From Chloroflexota bacterium (GTDB taxonomy: Bacteria; Chloroflexota; UBA11872), in assembly GCA_022824865.1 (NCBI GenBank), contig JAJDZD010000056.1:1-34086 (forward strand): DNA of 34,086 nucleotides, written 5' to 3'. The notes under the pieces were generated by a model. That model ran no database searches, was not told the origin of the DNA, and was given only the letters and a program-made list of their open reading frames with translations. Below are positions 1 through 8,063 of the stretch, in pieces. Made by a program: the position numbers and the translations under genes. Numbering within the stretch: position 1 is the first letter of the stretch; each line of letters opens with the position of its first letter.

Positions 1-42
1 ACCCTGCTCCCACCACGAACTATTCGGTACCGACGCACCTCA

Positions 43-111
43 AAAATCCGCCAAATCCCGCGCCCCCCGGGCCGGTAACACCCCTACGGGGTTCCCGGCC
101 CGGGGGGCGCG
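43..111 (-). terminator. Intrinsic terminator after the GNAT gene
   Basis: A perfect 17-bp inverted repeat (59-75 with 95-111) encloses a second small hairpin (80-84 with 88-92). Read on the minus strand, the stem is followed after about 12 bases by a short T tract (complement of the A run near 41-45). It lies some 35 bases beyond the stop of the minus-strand acetyltransferase gene, so it most likely ends that transcript. The distance from stem to T tract is longer than usual. Confidence 0.7.
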
Positions 112-145
112 AGTACCCCAAAAAAGCCGCAAGGTCGGCGGCCCG

Positions 146-994
146 CTACATGTCCGGTCTCGGCTCAACGTCCTGGTTCATCGCCCAGGCGGGGTAGTAG
201 TTCACCATCCGCGCCCCCGGATACGGTCGCCCCAGCGGCTGCGCCGGCATCGGAAACGCCCCGTCAAACGCGTCGAACGCCATCATCTGGCTGTACGAGT
301 ACCGGAAACCCGCTGACCGCAGCGTCCGCGCCGACGGCACGTTCCACGGCGACGTCGTCGCCAGCGCCAGGTTCCCCCGCTCGATGATCGCCGTACCCGC
401 CGCCCCCACAACAGCCCGGCCAATCCCATGCCCCCGCGCCTCCGGCATCACGTCCATCCCAATTTCCTCGACGCCCTCGCCGTAGGGGATCACCGCTGCC
501 AGCGCCACCAGTTCGCCGTCCTGGATCAGTCCATAGCCGTCGTGCGCCTCGCCGTAATAGCAGTGCCAGAATCGCTTGTAATCGACCTCGGCCAGGTCGT
601 CCTCCCCCAGCCTCACCACCCGTGGATCCGCCGGATCATTCCAGGTCGACGCGTCGCCAAAAAAGAAAAACACCGGGCCCCAGGCGCTCTCGCCGTCAGG
701 CTGCGTCACCCGCGCCAATTCGTAGGCGCCGAACGTCGAAAAGAGCAGATCGGCATGCATGTTGGTCACCACCGGCCGGAGCTCCGCCAGCCATTCGTTC
801 CGAGCGCTGACCAGCGATCCACGGTCGAGCCGAATTGCCGCGAGCGCCAGACCGCCCACGTCCGGCGGTCGCCCAATCACTGGAATCGGGTCGGAGCCAA
901 AGGCGTCCAGCCCTGCACCCATCGTGGACTCGATCATCGCTACTACTCGCGGCGGCAAAAACTGCCCGCAGCCGTCCTGCACCATCGGGGTCAT
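146..994 (-). CDS. GNAT family N-acetyltransferase
   Basis: This is a 282-residue protein with a C-terminal GNAT fold that transfers an acetyl group from acetyl-CoA to an unknown amine. The acetyl-CoA pyrophosphate-binding motif RGHGIG is at about residues 187-192. It is followed by the family's SPWN...SARTLRSAGF segment (about 215-230), typical of motif B. The N-terminal 130 residues show no domain I recognise. An upstream ATG at 1090 would overlap the HNH gene by 53 bases. I prefer the ATG at 994, which has a GAGAAGGG stretch about a dozen bases upstream and leaves a 43-base gap after the HNH stop. The gene probably shares a transcript with HNH and ends at the hairpin at 59-111. The substrate is unknown. 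Confidence 0.85.
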   Translation of the reverse strand: MTPMVQDGCGQFLPPRVVAMIESTMGAGLDAFGSDPIPVIGRPPDVGGLALAAIRLDRGSLVSARNEWLAELRPVVTNMHADLLFSTFGAYELARVTQPDGESAWGPVFFFFGDASTWNDPADPRVVRLGEDDLAEVDYKRFWHCYYGEAHDGYGLIQDGELVALAAVIPYGEGVEEIGMDVMPEARGHGIGRAVVGAAGTAIIERGNLALATTSPWNVPSARTLRSAGFRYSYSQMMAFDAFDGAFPMPAQPLGRPYPGARMVNYYPAWAMNQDVEPRPDM

Positions 995-1037
995 TGGCCC
1001 TGCATTCCCTTCTCGCCAGGCCGCATGATTCGCCGGC

Positions 1038-1562
1038 TCAACTAGCCCCCCGTAACTGCGCAGGCAGGTAAGGCGTCCACGCCGGGTCAAGTGCGCCGCT
1101 AAAGAACCGACCCAACAAGTGCGAATACGGGGAGCGCGGATGTGTAGGCCGCCGCCGCAGCCGCATATTGGCGCCGACTGGCGTGCGGCCAGCCTTGCGC
1201 AGGTTGCAAGGCCGGCAGGCCGTCACCAGGTTGTCCCAGCGCCGACGTCCACCAAGCCGACGCGGCAATACATGGTCAATCGTCATCTCCGGGCCGTGCG
1301 TTCCGCAGTACTGACATGTGTGGGCGTCCCGCACGAGCACCTCACGTCGGCTTAGCCTGACGGTGGGCCGGGGCCGCCGTACGTAGTATCGCAGTCGGAT
1401 CACGCTTGGCCGCGGCACCTCGCGGGCCGGTGTGCGCAATGGACGATCGTGATGCGCCAGCGGTTCGGCCTTGCCCTTCGCCAGTAGCACGATCGCGCGG
1501 CGCACGCGGCAGACGTTTAGCGGCTCGTAGTTCTGATTCAGCAGCAGAACCGGCGTGTCCAC
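1038..1562 (-). CDS. HNH endonuclease
   Basis: This is a small HNH nuclease of the LNQNYEPLNV family found widely in Chloroflexota and Cyanobacteria. With a GTG start at 1562 it has 174 residues. The N-terminal LNQNYEPLNVC segment is the family signature. The beta-beta-alpha-metal nuclease core has a structural zinc site CxxC (C83, C86) and CxxC (C116, C119), the catalytic DH pair (D96-H97) and the conserved Asn (N111). A TTG at 1595 in the same frame would add 11 residues, but family members begin just before the LNQN motif and a G-rich stretch precedes the GTG. It is transcribed divergently from the DUF2344 gene across a gap of about 113 bases with no clear promoter. It may act in DNA repair or self-defence; no methylase or restriction partner lies nearby. 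Confidence 0.88.
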   Translation of the reverse strand: MDTPVLLLNQNYEPLNVCRVRRAIVLLAKGKAEPLAHHDRPLRTPAREVPRPSVIRLRYYVRRPRPTVRLSRREVLVRDAHTCQYCGTHGPEMTIDHVLPRRLGGRRRWDNLVTACRPCNLRKAGRTPVGANMRLRRRPTHPRSPYSHLLGRFFSGALDPAWTPYLPAQLRGAS

Positions 1563-1675
1563 AAGCCCCCGACGCGTCGCGGCTAGCCGCGGCAATAGTA
1601 CAGGTCGGCCGCCGCTTCACATCGCTGCCGCTCGTCAGTCGGCGATCAAGTCACTCGTGCGCCTTATCCTTGCGC

Positions 1676-2311
1676 GTGACATCGGAACAAGAAGCACCGA
1701 ACTGCTGGTATCTGGTCCGCTTCACGAAGGCGGGCGCAGCGCGTTTTCTGTCTCAGCACGATGTCCGGCGTGCCTGGGAGCGCGTAACCCGCCGCGCCGG
1801 CCTGCCGCTGGCCTATAGCCGCGGCTTCAGCCCCAAGCCACGTCTCAGCTTCGGACCGCCGCTCCCGGTCGGTGCCGAAGGCCGCCGCGAGTACATGACC
1901 ATGGCGCTCCGAAACGCTCTGGCCGCCGACGAGGTTCAGCGGCGTCTGGCCGCCGGTGCTATTCCGGGCATGGCGGTCGTTGAAGTCGCCAGTGCGCCCG
2001 GCCGCCGGGTCCACACCACCTGGGCCACCTACGAAATCACCGTCAACCCGCCCCCGCCTGACTTGGCCGACCGGGTTGAACGCTTGCTGGCGCTTGACGC
2101 TGTGGAAATCGAGCGTGCCCGCGACCCGGAGGGCGTGAAGCGCGACATCCGGCCGGGAGTCAGATCACTGCAATCGCTGAATGGCAAGCTCGTTGCTTGC
2201 CTGCGAATCGCCCAGGACCAAATCGTGACTTCCCGAGACCTCGCTCTCGCCCTTCAGATCGAACCCGCCACAACCGTCCGCACCGACATTGAGCTCAAGC
2301 TCGTCGGCTGA
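1676..2311 (+). CDS. DUF2344 (TIGR03936) radical-SAM-linked protein
   Basis: This 211-residue protein matches the TIGR03936/DUF2344 family. It has the characteristic block FLSQHD...RRAGLPLAYSRGFSPKP followed by LSFGPPLPVGAE at about residues 20-65. Family members are normally fused to, or encoded beside, a radical SAM protein of the TIGR03960 type, and are thought to take part in RNA modification or translation-related chemistry. No radical SAM gene lies in this window, so here it is an orphan. The reading frame is open back to 1406, but that part lies antisense to the HNH gene. The GTG at 1676 (VTSEQEAP...) gives the usual family length; a TTG at 1670 is the alternative, and no strong ribosome-binding site is visible. 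Its end overlaps the next gene by 23 bases. Confidence 0.85.
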   Translation: MTSEQEAPNCWYLVRFTKAGAARFLSQHDVRRAWERVTRRAGLPLAYSRGFSPKPRLSFGPPLPVGAEGRREYMTMALRNALAADEVQRRLAAGAIPGMAVVEVASAPGRRVHTTWATYEITVNPPPPDLADRVERLLALDAVEIERARDPEGVKRDIRPGVRSLQSLNGKLVACLRIAQDQIVTSRDLALALQIEPATTVRTDIELKLVG

Positions 2312-3197
2312 AACGAAAGCGCGGCTCGCCGCCGTGCTGGCCGCTACCGGTCAGTCGATTGCGCGCCGGAGACTCACGCAGGTCCGTCCGGGTCTCTGGC
2401 GCTTCAGCGGACGACAAGCCGATCTGGCCATCAAGCTCTTTGCCGGATCGAACGCCACTGAGCGTTTCCGCACCGAGGCGGCGCTTTACCGCGAACTCGG
2501 TCGAGTGGGCGCACCCGTCCCTGGCCTGGTTGCCACCCACGAGGAGTCGATCGCCTTGGCCAGAACGTGGATACCGGGCTCGACCCTGTACGAGCACCTA
2601 CTGGCCAACGAGCCGCCCAACCAATCGGCGGCAGGGACCGTTCGCGATGCCTGGCGACAACTGACCAACGCGCTCACTCCGTGGGACGCACGCATTGACC
2701 CGACCCGTCGTCTGGCCGCCCGACGAAAACGCTACCTGGAACTTGGCGCAGTCGCCCAAGCCATAGCGGACTGCTTTCCGACGATTCCCGCCGACGCGAT
2801 TCACGACCTGCGTGAAACCGTAGCCGCCGCTGACCTGGCCGTGCTTCCGCTGGACGCCTCGTCCTCCAATATCATCCTCAACGGAGACCTGGTCACATTC
2901 ATCGACCTGGAATTGCTCGGTCTTGACTTCGCGGATTGGACGTACGGGAAATACGTAACGGCAATTGACGAGGCCGGTACCGTGCGGAGCCTTGCCACCA
3001 GCCACCCGGACGACCCGGCACCTGGCCTTGATGCGGCGGTGACCCTACTGGCCCTGGCTCGGGCCGCCGGCCTGTGGGACGCTCCCCGGATCGAGACCGA
3101 GGCACTGTCGGGCCTGCTGCTCGGTCGTTCACCGGCGTCCAGGCGAGTACTTCAATGCCTTGGTCTAGAATCAAACGTCACGTCCGATAGCGGATAG
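2289..3197 (+). CDS. APH-like small-molecule kinase
   Basis: This 302-residue protein has the aminoglycoside/choline kinase-like fold. A probable ATP-binding lysine is in AIKLF (K49). The catalytic loop is degenerate but readable: the usual HGDxHxxN is PLDASSSN here, keeping the catalytic Asp (D189) and the metal-binding Asn (N194). The DFE/DFG-equivalent is FIDLE (D206). It probably phosphorylates a small hydroxylated molecule or a protein-bound group; true drug resistance is not implied. The TTG start at 2289 lies inside the end of the DUF2344 gene, suggesting translational coupling; GTG at 2334 is an in-frame alternative. The first member of the HGD motif, His, is replaced by Pro, which is atypical for active APH enzymes. 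Confidence 0.68.
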   Translation: MSSSSSAETKARLAAVLAATGQSIARRRLTQVRPGLWRFSGRQADLAIKLFAGSNATERFRTEAALYRELGRVGAPVPGLVATHEESIALARTWIPGSTLYEHLLANEPPNQSAAGTVRDAWRQLTNALTPWDARIDPTRRLAARRKRYLELGAVAQAIADCFPTIPADAIHDLRETVAAADLAVLPLDASSSNIILNGDLVTFIDLELLGLDFADWTYGKYVTAIDEAGTVRSLATSHPDDPAPGLDAAVTLLALARAAGLWDAPRIETEALSGLLLGRSPASRRVLQCLGLESNVTSDSG

Positions 3198-3213
3198 CGG
3201 AAACGAGCGAGCA

Positions 3214-3507
3214 ATGGCTGCGAGCAACGAGTCCGGGACCAACCAAACCTTCCAGCCGCGGGGGCGCGATCTGGTGATCGGTGGCATTCCATGGATTGCC
3301 CGCATGTCGGACAAGGCCCGCGCCAAGGCCGACGGCACCATCGACGACTACATCTACCCGTGCCCAATCGACCGCCGGGTTCTCGGCGAGCTTGGAATGA
3401 GCGCGGACGAATTCATGGAAATCGCGGTGGATTCCGGCACGGACGCCGAGTTGGTTCGCCAGGTGCGCGAACGCCGCCGGTCGCCCGAGCCGGCCGCTGG
3501 TGCCTGA
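3214..3507 (+). CDS. DUF5069 domain protein
   Basis: This is a 97-residue soluble protein. It carries the DUF5069 signature: a segment ending in IARMSDKARAK (about 27-38), followed by DDYIYPCPID (about 44-53) and an EFMEIA helix. The family has no established function that I know of. The ATG is preceded by a purine-rich GGAAACGAG stretch. It sits 16 bases after the kinase gene and overlaps the following Nif3-like gene by 8 bases, so it is almost certainly cotranscribed with both. Confidence 0.78.
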   Translation: MAASNESGTNQTFQPRGRDLVIGGIPWIARMSDKARAKADGTIDDYIYPCPIDRRVLGELGMSADEFMEIAVDSGTDAELVRQVRERRRSPEPAAGA

Positions 3508-4264
3508 ATCCCGCAACGACGTCGTCACCTATCTAGACCGAGTCCTAGAGCTTCAGGCCTTTCCTGACTACGGCCCGATGGGCCTTCAGGTCCACGGCCG
3601 TGAAGTGGTCGAAACGGTGGTTACGGCCGTATCGGCCAGTCGCGCTCTATTCGAAGTCGCTGCGGAACGAGACGCCGGGCTAGTGGTCGTGCATCACGGC
3701 TTGTTCTGGGACAAGGATTCGCGCGTGGTCGACCCAATGTTGCGCGAACGTCTACGTTTGCTCTTCGACTACGACATTAGCCTCGCGGCCTACCACTTGG
3801 CGCTCGATGGACACCCCACGCTCGGCAATAACGCGCGCATCATCGAAGCTCTCGGGTTTCAAAAGGACCGAGTGGGCTTCGCTCACGTCGGCGACCGGCC
3901 GATCGGATGGTTCGCTTCGGCCCAAGAGCCAGTGCCATCGGACGAGTTTGCGCAACGAGTTCAAGACGTCATTGGCCCGTTGCACGCCTACTACGCCAAC
4001 GGCCCCTCTGAGATTCGGCGCATCGCCGTCTGTAGCGGAGGCGGTCCCAGCGACTTCCCCGAGGCCGTGGCCAGAGGCTGCGACGCGTTCGTGACCGGCG
4101 ACATGTTCGAGCCCGTTGAAATGTGGAGCCGCGAACTGGGCGCGCACTTCCTAGCCGCCGGACACTACGCCACCGAGGTCTTTGGCGTTCAGGCGCTGGC
4201 GGATCTGATTTCAACTGAACTGGACTGCACCGCCGAGTTCGTGGATCTTCCGACCAACGCTTAG
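3500..4264 (+). CDS. Nif3-like dinuclear metal-centre protein
   Basis: This 254-residue member of the Nif3/YbgI/DUF34 family is a hexameric toroid protein with a two-metal site, sometimes annotated as GTP cyclohydrolase I type 2. Metal ligands expected from the family are visible: the HHG pair (H65, H66), D103 in HLALDGH, and H222 and E226 in AGHYATEVFG. The length fits the short form without the central PII-like insert. The start is GTG at 3500, inside the end of the DUF5069 gene. Its TAG stop overlaps the stop of the convergent membrane-protein gene (4261-4264), so neither gene has room for a private terminator. Its precise role is unsettled; metal trafficking or metabolite repair has been proposed for the family. 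Confidence 0.9.
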   Translation: MPESRNDVVTYLDRVLELQAFPDYGPMGLQVHGREVVETVVTAVSASRALFEVAAERDAGLVVVHHGLFWDKDSRVVDPMLRERLRLLFDYDISLAAYHLALDGHPTLGNNARIIEALGFQKDRVGFAHVGDRPIGWFASAQEPVPSDEFAQRVQDVIGPLHAYYANGPSEIRRIAVCSGGGPSDFPEAVARGCDAFVTGDMFEPVEMWSRELGAHFLAAGHYATEVFGVQALADLISTELDCTAEFVDLPTNA

Positions 4265-4905
4265 CCGGCCCGGCGCCCGGCGGCACTCGCTTCGATCACG
4301 CCAACGGCCTGGCGCGCCGCCGGAATCGCAAGCGATCGTGTAAGCAGACTTGCCGTTACGAATACGAGCAGCGAGACAGTCAGCGCCACAAGTGATGCGT
4401 TGGCAGATTCACCGGTCGCCGCCGTGCGACCGAGTTCAACGGCCGCCGCGACGCCCGCAAGAGATGAGGCAAGCCAGGCACCGCGGACGGCGACGTAAAC
4501 GAAAGTCAGGGGTGCTGCCGCCAGCACATTGACGCCGTGGCTCCGCAGCCGGGGATAGCGGAGGGCGCCAACAGCGCCGTCTCGGTCATTTGAGGCGGCA
4601 TGCAGCGCACTGCCCGGGCTAGCCTCGGCCACCAGCGCCTCAAACGCCCGCAAGCGTCCCGGCAGCCGCCAGAAGGCTTCGTAGTCCACCGCCAGGTTAG
4701 TCAAGGTCCAGCCGAAGAAATAACCAATGAGCACGATGGCCAGCAAGTAGATGACCGGCAAACTGGCGCCCCAACTACTTGGATCCTCAGGTCTGAGGAA
4801 GCCGCCGGCTACCGCGCCCAACGCGTACAGCGGGCCTGTCCCCACCGCTGTAAAGACCAGGATGATGACCAGCGCCTCAACGAGGTCATGTCGGAACGAT
4901 CGCAT
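4261..4905 (-). CDS. Four-helix integral membrane protein, unknown
   Basis: I do not recognise this 214-residue protein. Four hydrophobic segments are predicted at about residues 10-34, 48-71, 125-148 and 169-190. A hydrophilic loop of about 55 residues between helices 2 and 3 contains an aromatic/basic stretch (DYEAFWRLPGRLRAFEAL). There is no cleavable signal peptide, and no catalytic motif stands out. It is encoded downstream of, and on the same strand as, the anchored basic protein at 4990-5694, with an 84-base gap. The two may form a small envelope-related unit, but this rests on position only. Confidence 0.6.
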   Translation of the reverse strand: MRSFRHDLVEALVIILVFTAVGTGPLYALGAVAGGFLRPEDPSSWGASLPVIYLLAIVLIGYFFGWTLTNLAVDYEAFWRLPGRLRAFEALVAEASPGSALHAASNDRDGAVGALRYPRLRSHGVNVLAAAPLTFVYVAVRGAWLASSLAGVAAAVELGRTAATGESANASLVALTVSLLVFVTASLLTRSLAIPAARQAVGVIEASAAGRRAG

Positions 4906-4989
4906 TCCACCCTCAGCGGGCCGGACCCTCCGGCTCCGACGCGAATACTCTACCCGCGCGGCGCCGGCGGCCAGGCCGGGTGAAGTGCT

Positions 4990-5694
4990 CTAAGACGCAG
5001 ATCGCGACCGCGCGCGCATGCCCTCCAGCATCTCCGACAGGCGAACGTCAAGCAGGTCCAGTGACTGCGCAACGTAGCTCTCGCCGTCGCGCTCAGCTAT
5101 CACAATGGCCGCCACGCCCCGCTCAAGTTCGATGCCTTCGCCGAGTTGAGTGATGTCGATCGTCACCTCGTTACCCAGCACGGTGAACATCTCGATAACA
5201 CCGTCGCGCACCGCGGTGACCTCGCCTACCGCAATCACCATGCCGCCGGGCCGAGCAACCTGCCGCTCGGGCTGAGGACGATCGAGTCGGCGTACGAACG
5301 GTGAATCGCGATGGAAGAACGAGCGCGGGAACCCTTCGGCTCGCGGAACCACGAACACGCGCTTTGGACCCCACCATTGGTGAAACCTGTCGCGACGGTC
5401 CTTGCCCTGCTTGTAGCGATCAGCATCTTGCTTTCGCCAGGCGTGCTCGTGGCGGACTGAGTGCCGATTGTCGCCGGCTCGTCGGTGCGCTTCCGAGTCG
5501 GACTTCGACTTGCCGGCGTAGCCCGCCTTGTTCATGTGTGCGGCAACCATCCTGGAATCGCCGGACGATCCATCGCGCGCCAGCGCCAGCCCAAGCGCAG
5601 TCCCGCCGACGGCCAGCGAGATGGCCGCCAGAACAATCAACGAAGTCAGACGAGCGGAGAACTTCCACCGCATGCGGACACCATCGAAAGCCAT
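4990..5694 (-). CDS. Membrane-anchored basic protein with C-terminal beta domain
   Basis: This is a 234-residue hypothetical protein in three parts. A basic start leads into one transmembrane anchor (about residues 16-39, LIVLAAISLAVGGTALGLAL). A strongly charged His/Lys/Arg/Asp linker follows (about 53-110). The C-terminal domain of about 85 residues (about 149-224) has alternating beta-type sequence (GEVTAVRDGVIEMFTVLGNEV), resembling small DUF5666/OB-like domains. The topology suggests a tethered extracytoplasmic protein. The start could be the ATG at 5694 or the one at 5673; neither has a strong ribosome-binding site. An 11-bp inverted repeat lies 14 bases upstream of 5694. The function is unknown; polyanion or metal binding by the basic His-rich linker is only a guess. 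Confidence 0.6.
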   Translation of the reverse strand: MAFDGVRMRWKFSARLTSLIVLAAISLAVGGTALGLALARDGSSGDSRMVAAHMNKAGYAGKSKSDSEAHRRAGDNRHSVRHEHAWRKQDADRYKQGKDRRDRFHQWWGPKRVFVVPRAEGFPRSFFHRDSPFVRRLDRPQPERQVARPGGMVIAVGEVTAVRDGVIEMFTVLGNEVTIDITQLGEGIELERGVAAIVIAERDGESYVAQSLDLLDVRLSEMLEGMRARSRSAS

Positions 5695-5707
5695 TGCGTC
5701 ATAGCCA

Positions 5708-5743
5708 TCGTCTCACGACCACGGACGCCAGATCGTGAGACGA
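5708..5743. repeat. 11-bp inverted repeat, operator- or hairpin-like
   Basis: Perfect 11-base arms (5708-5718 and 5733-5743, arm TCGTCTCACGA) flank a 14-base spacer. The element lies just upstream of the minus-strand anchored protein and about 95 bases before the tRNA-Lys gene. There is no T run on either side, so it is not a standard intrinsic terminator. It could be a regulator-binding site or a leader hairpin. Confidence 0.5.
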
Positions 5744-5836
5744 CTAACCTTCCGCCTCGGAGGCTCTCGGTTGGGCGTCGCCGTATTGCTACCATCGTCA
5801 GAGTCGTCCGCGGGCTTGGATTCCGCGAACGCATTA

Positions 5837-5912
5837 GCCTCCGTAGCTCAATTGGAAGAGCAGCTGACTCTTAATCAGTTGGTTGTAGGTTCGAGTCCTA
5901 CCGGGGGTACCA
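5837..5912 (+). tRNA. tRNA-Lys (anticodon CTT)
   Basis: A full cloverleaf can be drawn by hand. The acceptor stem GCCTCCG pairs with CGGGGGT at 5902-5908 (including two G-U pairs), and the D arm is GCTC...GAGC. The anticodon stem GCTGA/TCAGT carries the loop CTCTTAA, giving anticodon CTT (lysine, codon AAG). The T arm is GTAGG-TTCGAGT-CCTAC. The discriminator base is A, and the CCA end is encoded at 5910-5912. No attachment-site duplication or integrase is seen beside it. Confidence 0.96.
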
Positions 5913-5999
5913 CGACCGGAAATTCTGCTGCCGCTGTCCATCGAGGACTGACCAATCTGTCCCAATCCTCCCGCCGACGACTCTGAGTCGCAACGTCAA

Positions 6000-6830
6000 G
6001 TGTGGAGCGGTCGCGAACATCAACGATCCGCCAACCTTGCAAACTGGAACGACCGCGCGGCCGCCCATCTCGTGTCGCCCGGCTACGACGTCGATGGGTT
6101 TGTTTCCGATCCGCGGAGAATCGCCAAGGCCGTAAAGCTGGATCGAGAAGAGCTAGGCGATGTCGGAGGCCTGTCCCTGCTGCACTTGCAGTGCCACATT
6201 GGCCTGGACACGCTGTCCTGGGCGCGGCTCGGCGCTGAGGTGACGGGGCTTGACTTCTCGCCGCCAGCCATCGACGCCGCTCGCGAAATCAGCCGTCAAT
6301 CCCAGACACCGGCCAAGTTCGTCGTGTCCGACGTGTACGAGGCGCCGGAGACCTTGGACGAGAAATTCGACATCGTCTACGCCAGCGAGGGGGTCCTCTG
6401 CTGGCTGCCGGACATCGTCGCCTGGGCACAGGTTGTGCGCCGGCTCACACGGCCCGGCGGAACGGCCTACATTCGCGATGGGCACCCGGTCGTTCACTCA
6501 CTCGATCTGGATCGTCCCGACGGCCGACTCGAATTCGTCGGCCCATACTTCGAGGGTCAGGCCATGCGCTATGACGAGCCGGGTACCTATGTCGAATCGG
6601 ACGTTTCGATAGAACATACCGTGAACTACGAGTGGAACCATGGGCTTGGCGAGATCGTCAATGCGTTCATAGATGCCGGATTCCGAATTGACTCGCTGCG
6701 CGAATACCCGTTCTCCCCCTACCGGGCCCTGCCCAACCTGGTCAAGGGCGCGGAAGGCTGGTGGCGCTTTGCGGATCAGCCCGGACGCCTTCCGTTCATG
6801 TTCTCTGTTCGGGCAACTCTGCCTGCCTGA
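6000..6830 (+). CDS. Class I SAM-dependent methyltransferase
   Basis: This is a 276-residue methyltransferase of unknown substrate. The SAM-binding motif I is LLHLQCHIGLDTLSWA (about residues 60-75), with the acidic end of strand 2 in VTGLDFSP. Motif II/III-like sequence is present as FDIVYASEGVLCWLPD and VVRRLTRPGG. The C-terminal part (EYPFSPYRALPNL) is typical of small-molecule methyltransferases. It starts with GTG at 6000, 87 bases after the tRNA, with a weak ribosome-binding site. It stands alone: the next gene begins 173 bases downstream and is unrelated. That gap contains only short hairpins (for example 6849-6869) without T runs, and none is a convincing terminator. Confidence 0.85.
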   Translation: MWSGREHQRSANLANWNDRAAAHLVSPGYDVDGFVSDPRRIAKAVKLDREELGDVGGLSLLHLQCHIGLDTLSWARLGAEVTGLDFSPPAIDAAREISRQSQTPAKFVVSDVYEAPETLDEKFDIVYASEGVLCWLPDIVAWAQVVRRLTRPGGTAYIRDGHPVVHSLDLDRPDGRLEFVGPYFEGQAMRYDEPGTYVESDVSIEHTVNYEWNHGLGEIVNAFIDAGFRIDSLREYPFSPYRALPNLVKGAEGWWRFADQPGRLPFMFSVRATLPA

Positions 6831-7003
6831 TCCGGCTTGGCAGCTGCCGGGTGATCGTCCACATCACCCTGAGATCATGAAGCGCCAAACATGAAGGCCG
6901 GGTTCCGATAGACTCGCCCCACAACGGCAAAGCAAGCGTTGGTTCGGCGGTCGTCCCGGCTGCGCCGGGCACGCCGTGCGGGCCGTCGCGGGGGACGAGT
7001 GCA

Positions 7004-7984
7004 ATGGCGCAAGACTTCACGATGTTCGTGGGTACGGTCGGCGGCGGCTTGAATGTGAGTCCTGACGGCGGGTCAACCTGGTCGCAGATTCGAAGCCCCG
7101 TCCCGACCGAGAGCAACGTCCGGTCCGTCACGGTTTATCCCAACGACCCCAACCGTGTGATTGCGGGCACCGATGTCGGCGTCTTCCGAAGCGAAGATCA
7201 GGGTGAGACCTGGGAACAGCTCGACACGCCTATGGATGGAATCCATATCTGGTCCATAACGGTCGATCCCGCTGATCCCAGCACTCTTTTTGCCGGAACA
7301 CGCCCCGGCGTCTTCCGGTCCAAGGACGACGGCGAGAACTGGGAAGAACTCCCGGTCAACGTGAACATGAACGGCCCGATCGTCCCACCCCGCACGACAA
7401 CGGTGCTCGTAGACCCGCGGGACCATCAGACCGTCTGGGCAGGAGTCGAGGTCGCTGGGCTGTACCGCAGCAAAGACGGCGGAGATTCCTGGACCGCCCT
7501 GTCAAACGTTGGCCCGGAGCTGATGTATGACGACATTCACGGCCTGGCGATCCGCCCCGGCGATCCCACGCTGGTGTATTCCACCAGCCCGTTCGGTCTG
7601 GCCATCAGTACAGATGAGGGCGACAGCTGGGACCACCACAAGTTCCCAAGCTTTGACCCTGGTGGATCGTCCTACTGCCGCAACATCCTTGTTCGCCCGG
7701 ACAATCCCGATGTCATGTTCGTGGGCAACGGAAATGGAATCCCCGGGGTCACCGGCGCGATCCGCCGCACCGTGGATGGCGGCGCTACCTGGGACACACC
7801 CGAGCTGCCCGTGACGCCAAACTCCGTGGTCTATTGCTTCAGCGCTCATGCGGACGTCCCCGACTGCGTCGCGGCGGCCAGCATTTATGGCTATATCTAC
7901 CTAAGCGATGACGGCGGCGAGACCTGGCGCAAGCTTGAGCGCGAGTTCGGCGAGATCCGGGCGGTGGCCATCAGTCCCAACTAG
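7004..7984 (+). CDS. Asp-box (BNR) beta-propeller protein
   Basis: This 326-residue protein is built of seven Asp-box repeats of the form SxDxGxxW. They begin at about residues 19, 63, 106, 156, 202, 256 and 301 (SPDGGSTW, SEDQGETW, SKDDGENW, SKDGGDSW, STDEGDSW, TVDGGATW, SDDGGETW). The spacing of about 45-54 residues fits a seven-bladed propeller of the sialidase/sortilin/YCF48-like superfamily. No signal peptide or membrane segment is visible, so it is probably cytoplasmic, unlike most Asp-box hydrolases. No sialidase catalytic residues (Arg triad, FRIP) are evident, and a binding or scaffold role is as likely as catalysis. A GGGGGACGAG stretch just upstream supports the ATG. It ends at a bidirectional hairpin shared with the convergent exporter operon. 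Confidence 0.82.
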   Translation: MAQDFTMFVGTVGGGLNVSPDGGSTWSQIRSPVPTESNVRSVTVYPNDPNRVIAGTDVGVFRSEDQGETWEQLDTPMDGIHIWSITVDPADPSTLFAGTRPGVFRSKDDGENWEELPVNVNMNGPIVPPRTTTVLVDPRDHQTVWAGVEVAGLYRSKDGGDSWTALSNVGPELMYDDIHGLAIRPGDPTLVYSTSPFGLAISTDEGDSWDHHKFPSFDPGGSSYCRNILVRPDNPDVMFVGNGNGIPGVTGAIRRTVDGGATWDTPELPVTPNSVVYCFSAHADVPDCVAAASIYGYIYLSDDGGETWRKLEREFGEIRAVAISPN

Positions 7985-8011
7985 GGACAGGGCGGGTTCG
8001 GTCTATCGCAG

Positions 8012-8038
8012 GCGGGCTCCGCCTCTCGCGGAGTCCGC
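8012..8038. terminator. Hairpin between convergent genes
   Basis: An 11-bp stem (8012-8022 with 8028-8038, one G-U/A-C imperfection depending on strand) has a 5-base loop. It sits in the 79-base gap between the converging BNR and ABC-2 permease genes. There is no clear T run on either strand, so it may be a weak or factor-assisted bidirectional terminator. Confidence 0.45.
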
Positions 8039-8063
8039 GGCTGGTCGTGGGCGGCGCCCGTTG

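Noticed and set aside
2289..3197. Aminoglycoside resistance gene
   Set aside because: Only the general kinase fold is supported. The catalytic loop is divergent and the neighbours are housekeeping-type families, so a resistance call is not justified.
5837..5999. tRNA-Lys as a possible integration site
   Set aside because: No integrase, no duplicated tRNA 3' end and no change to foreign-looking genes were seen next to it.
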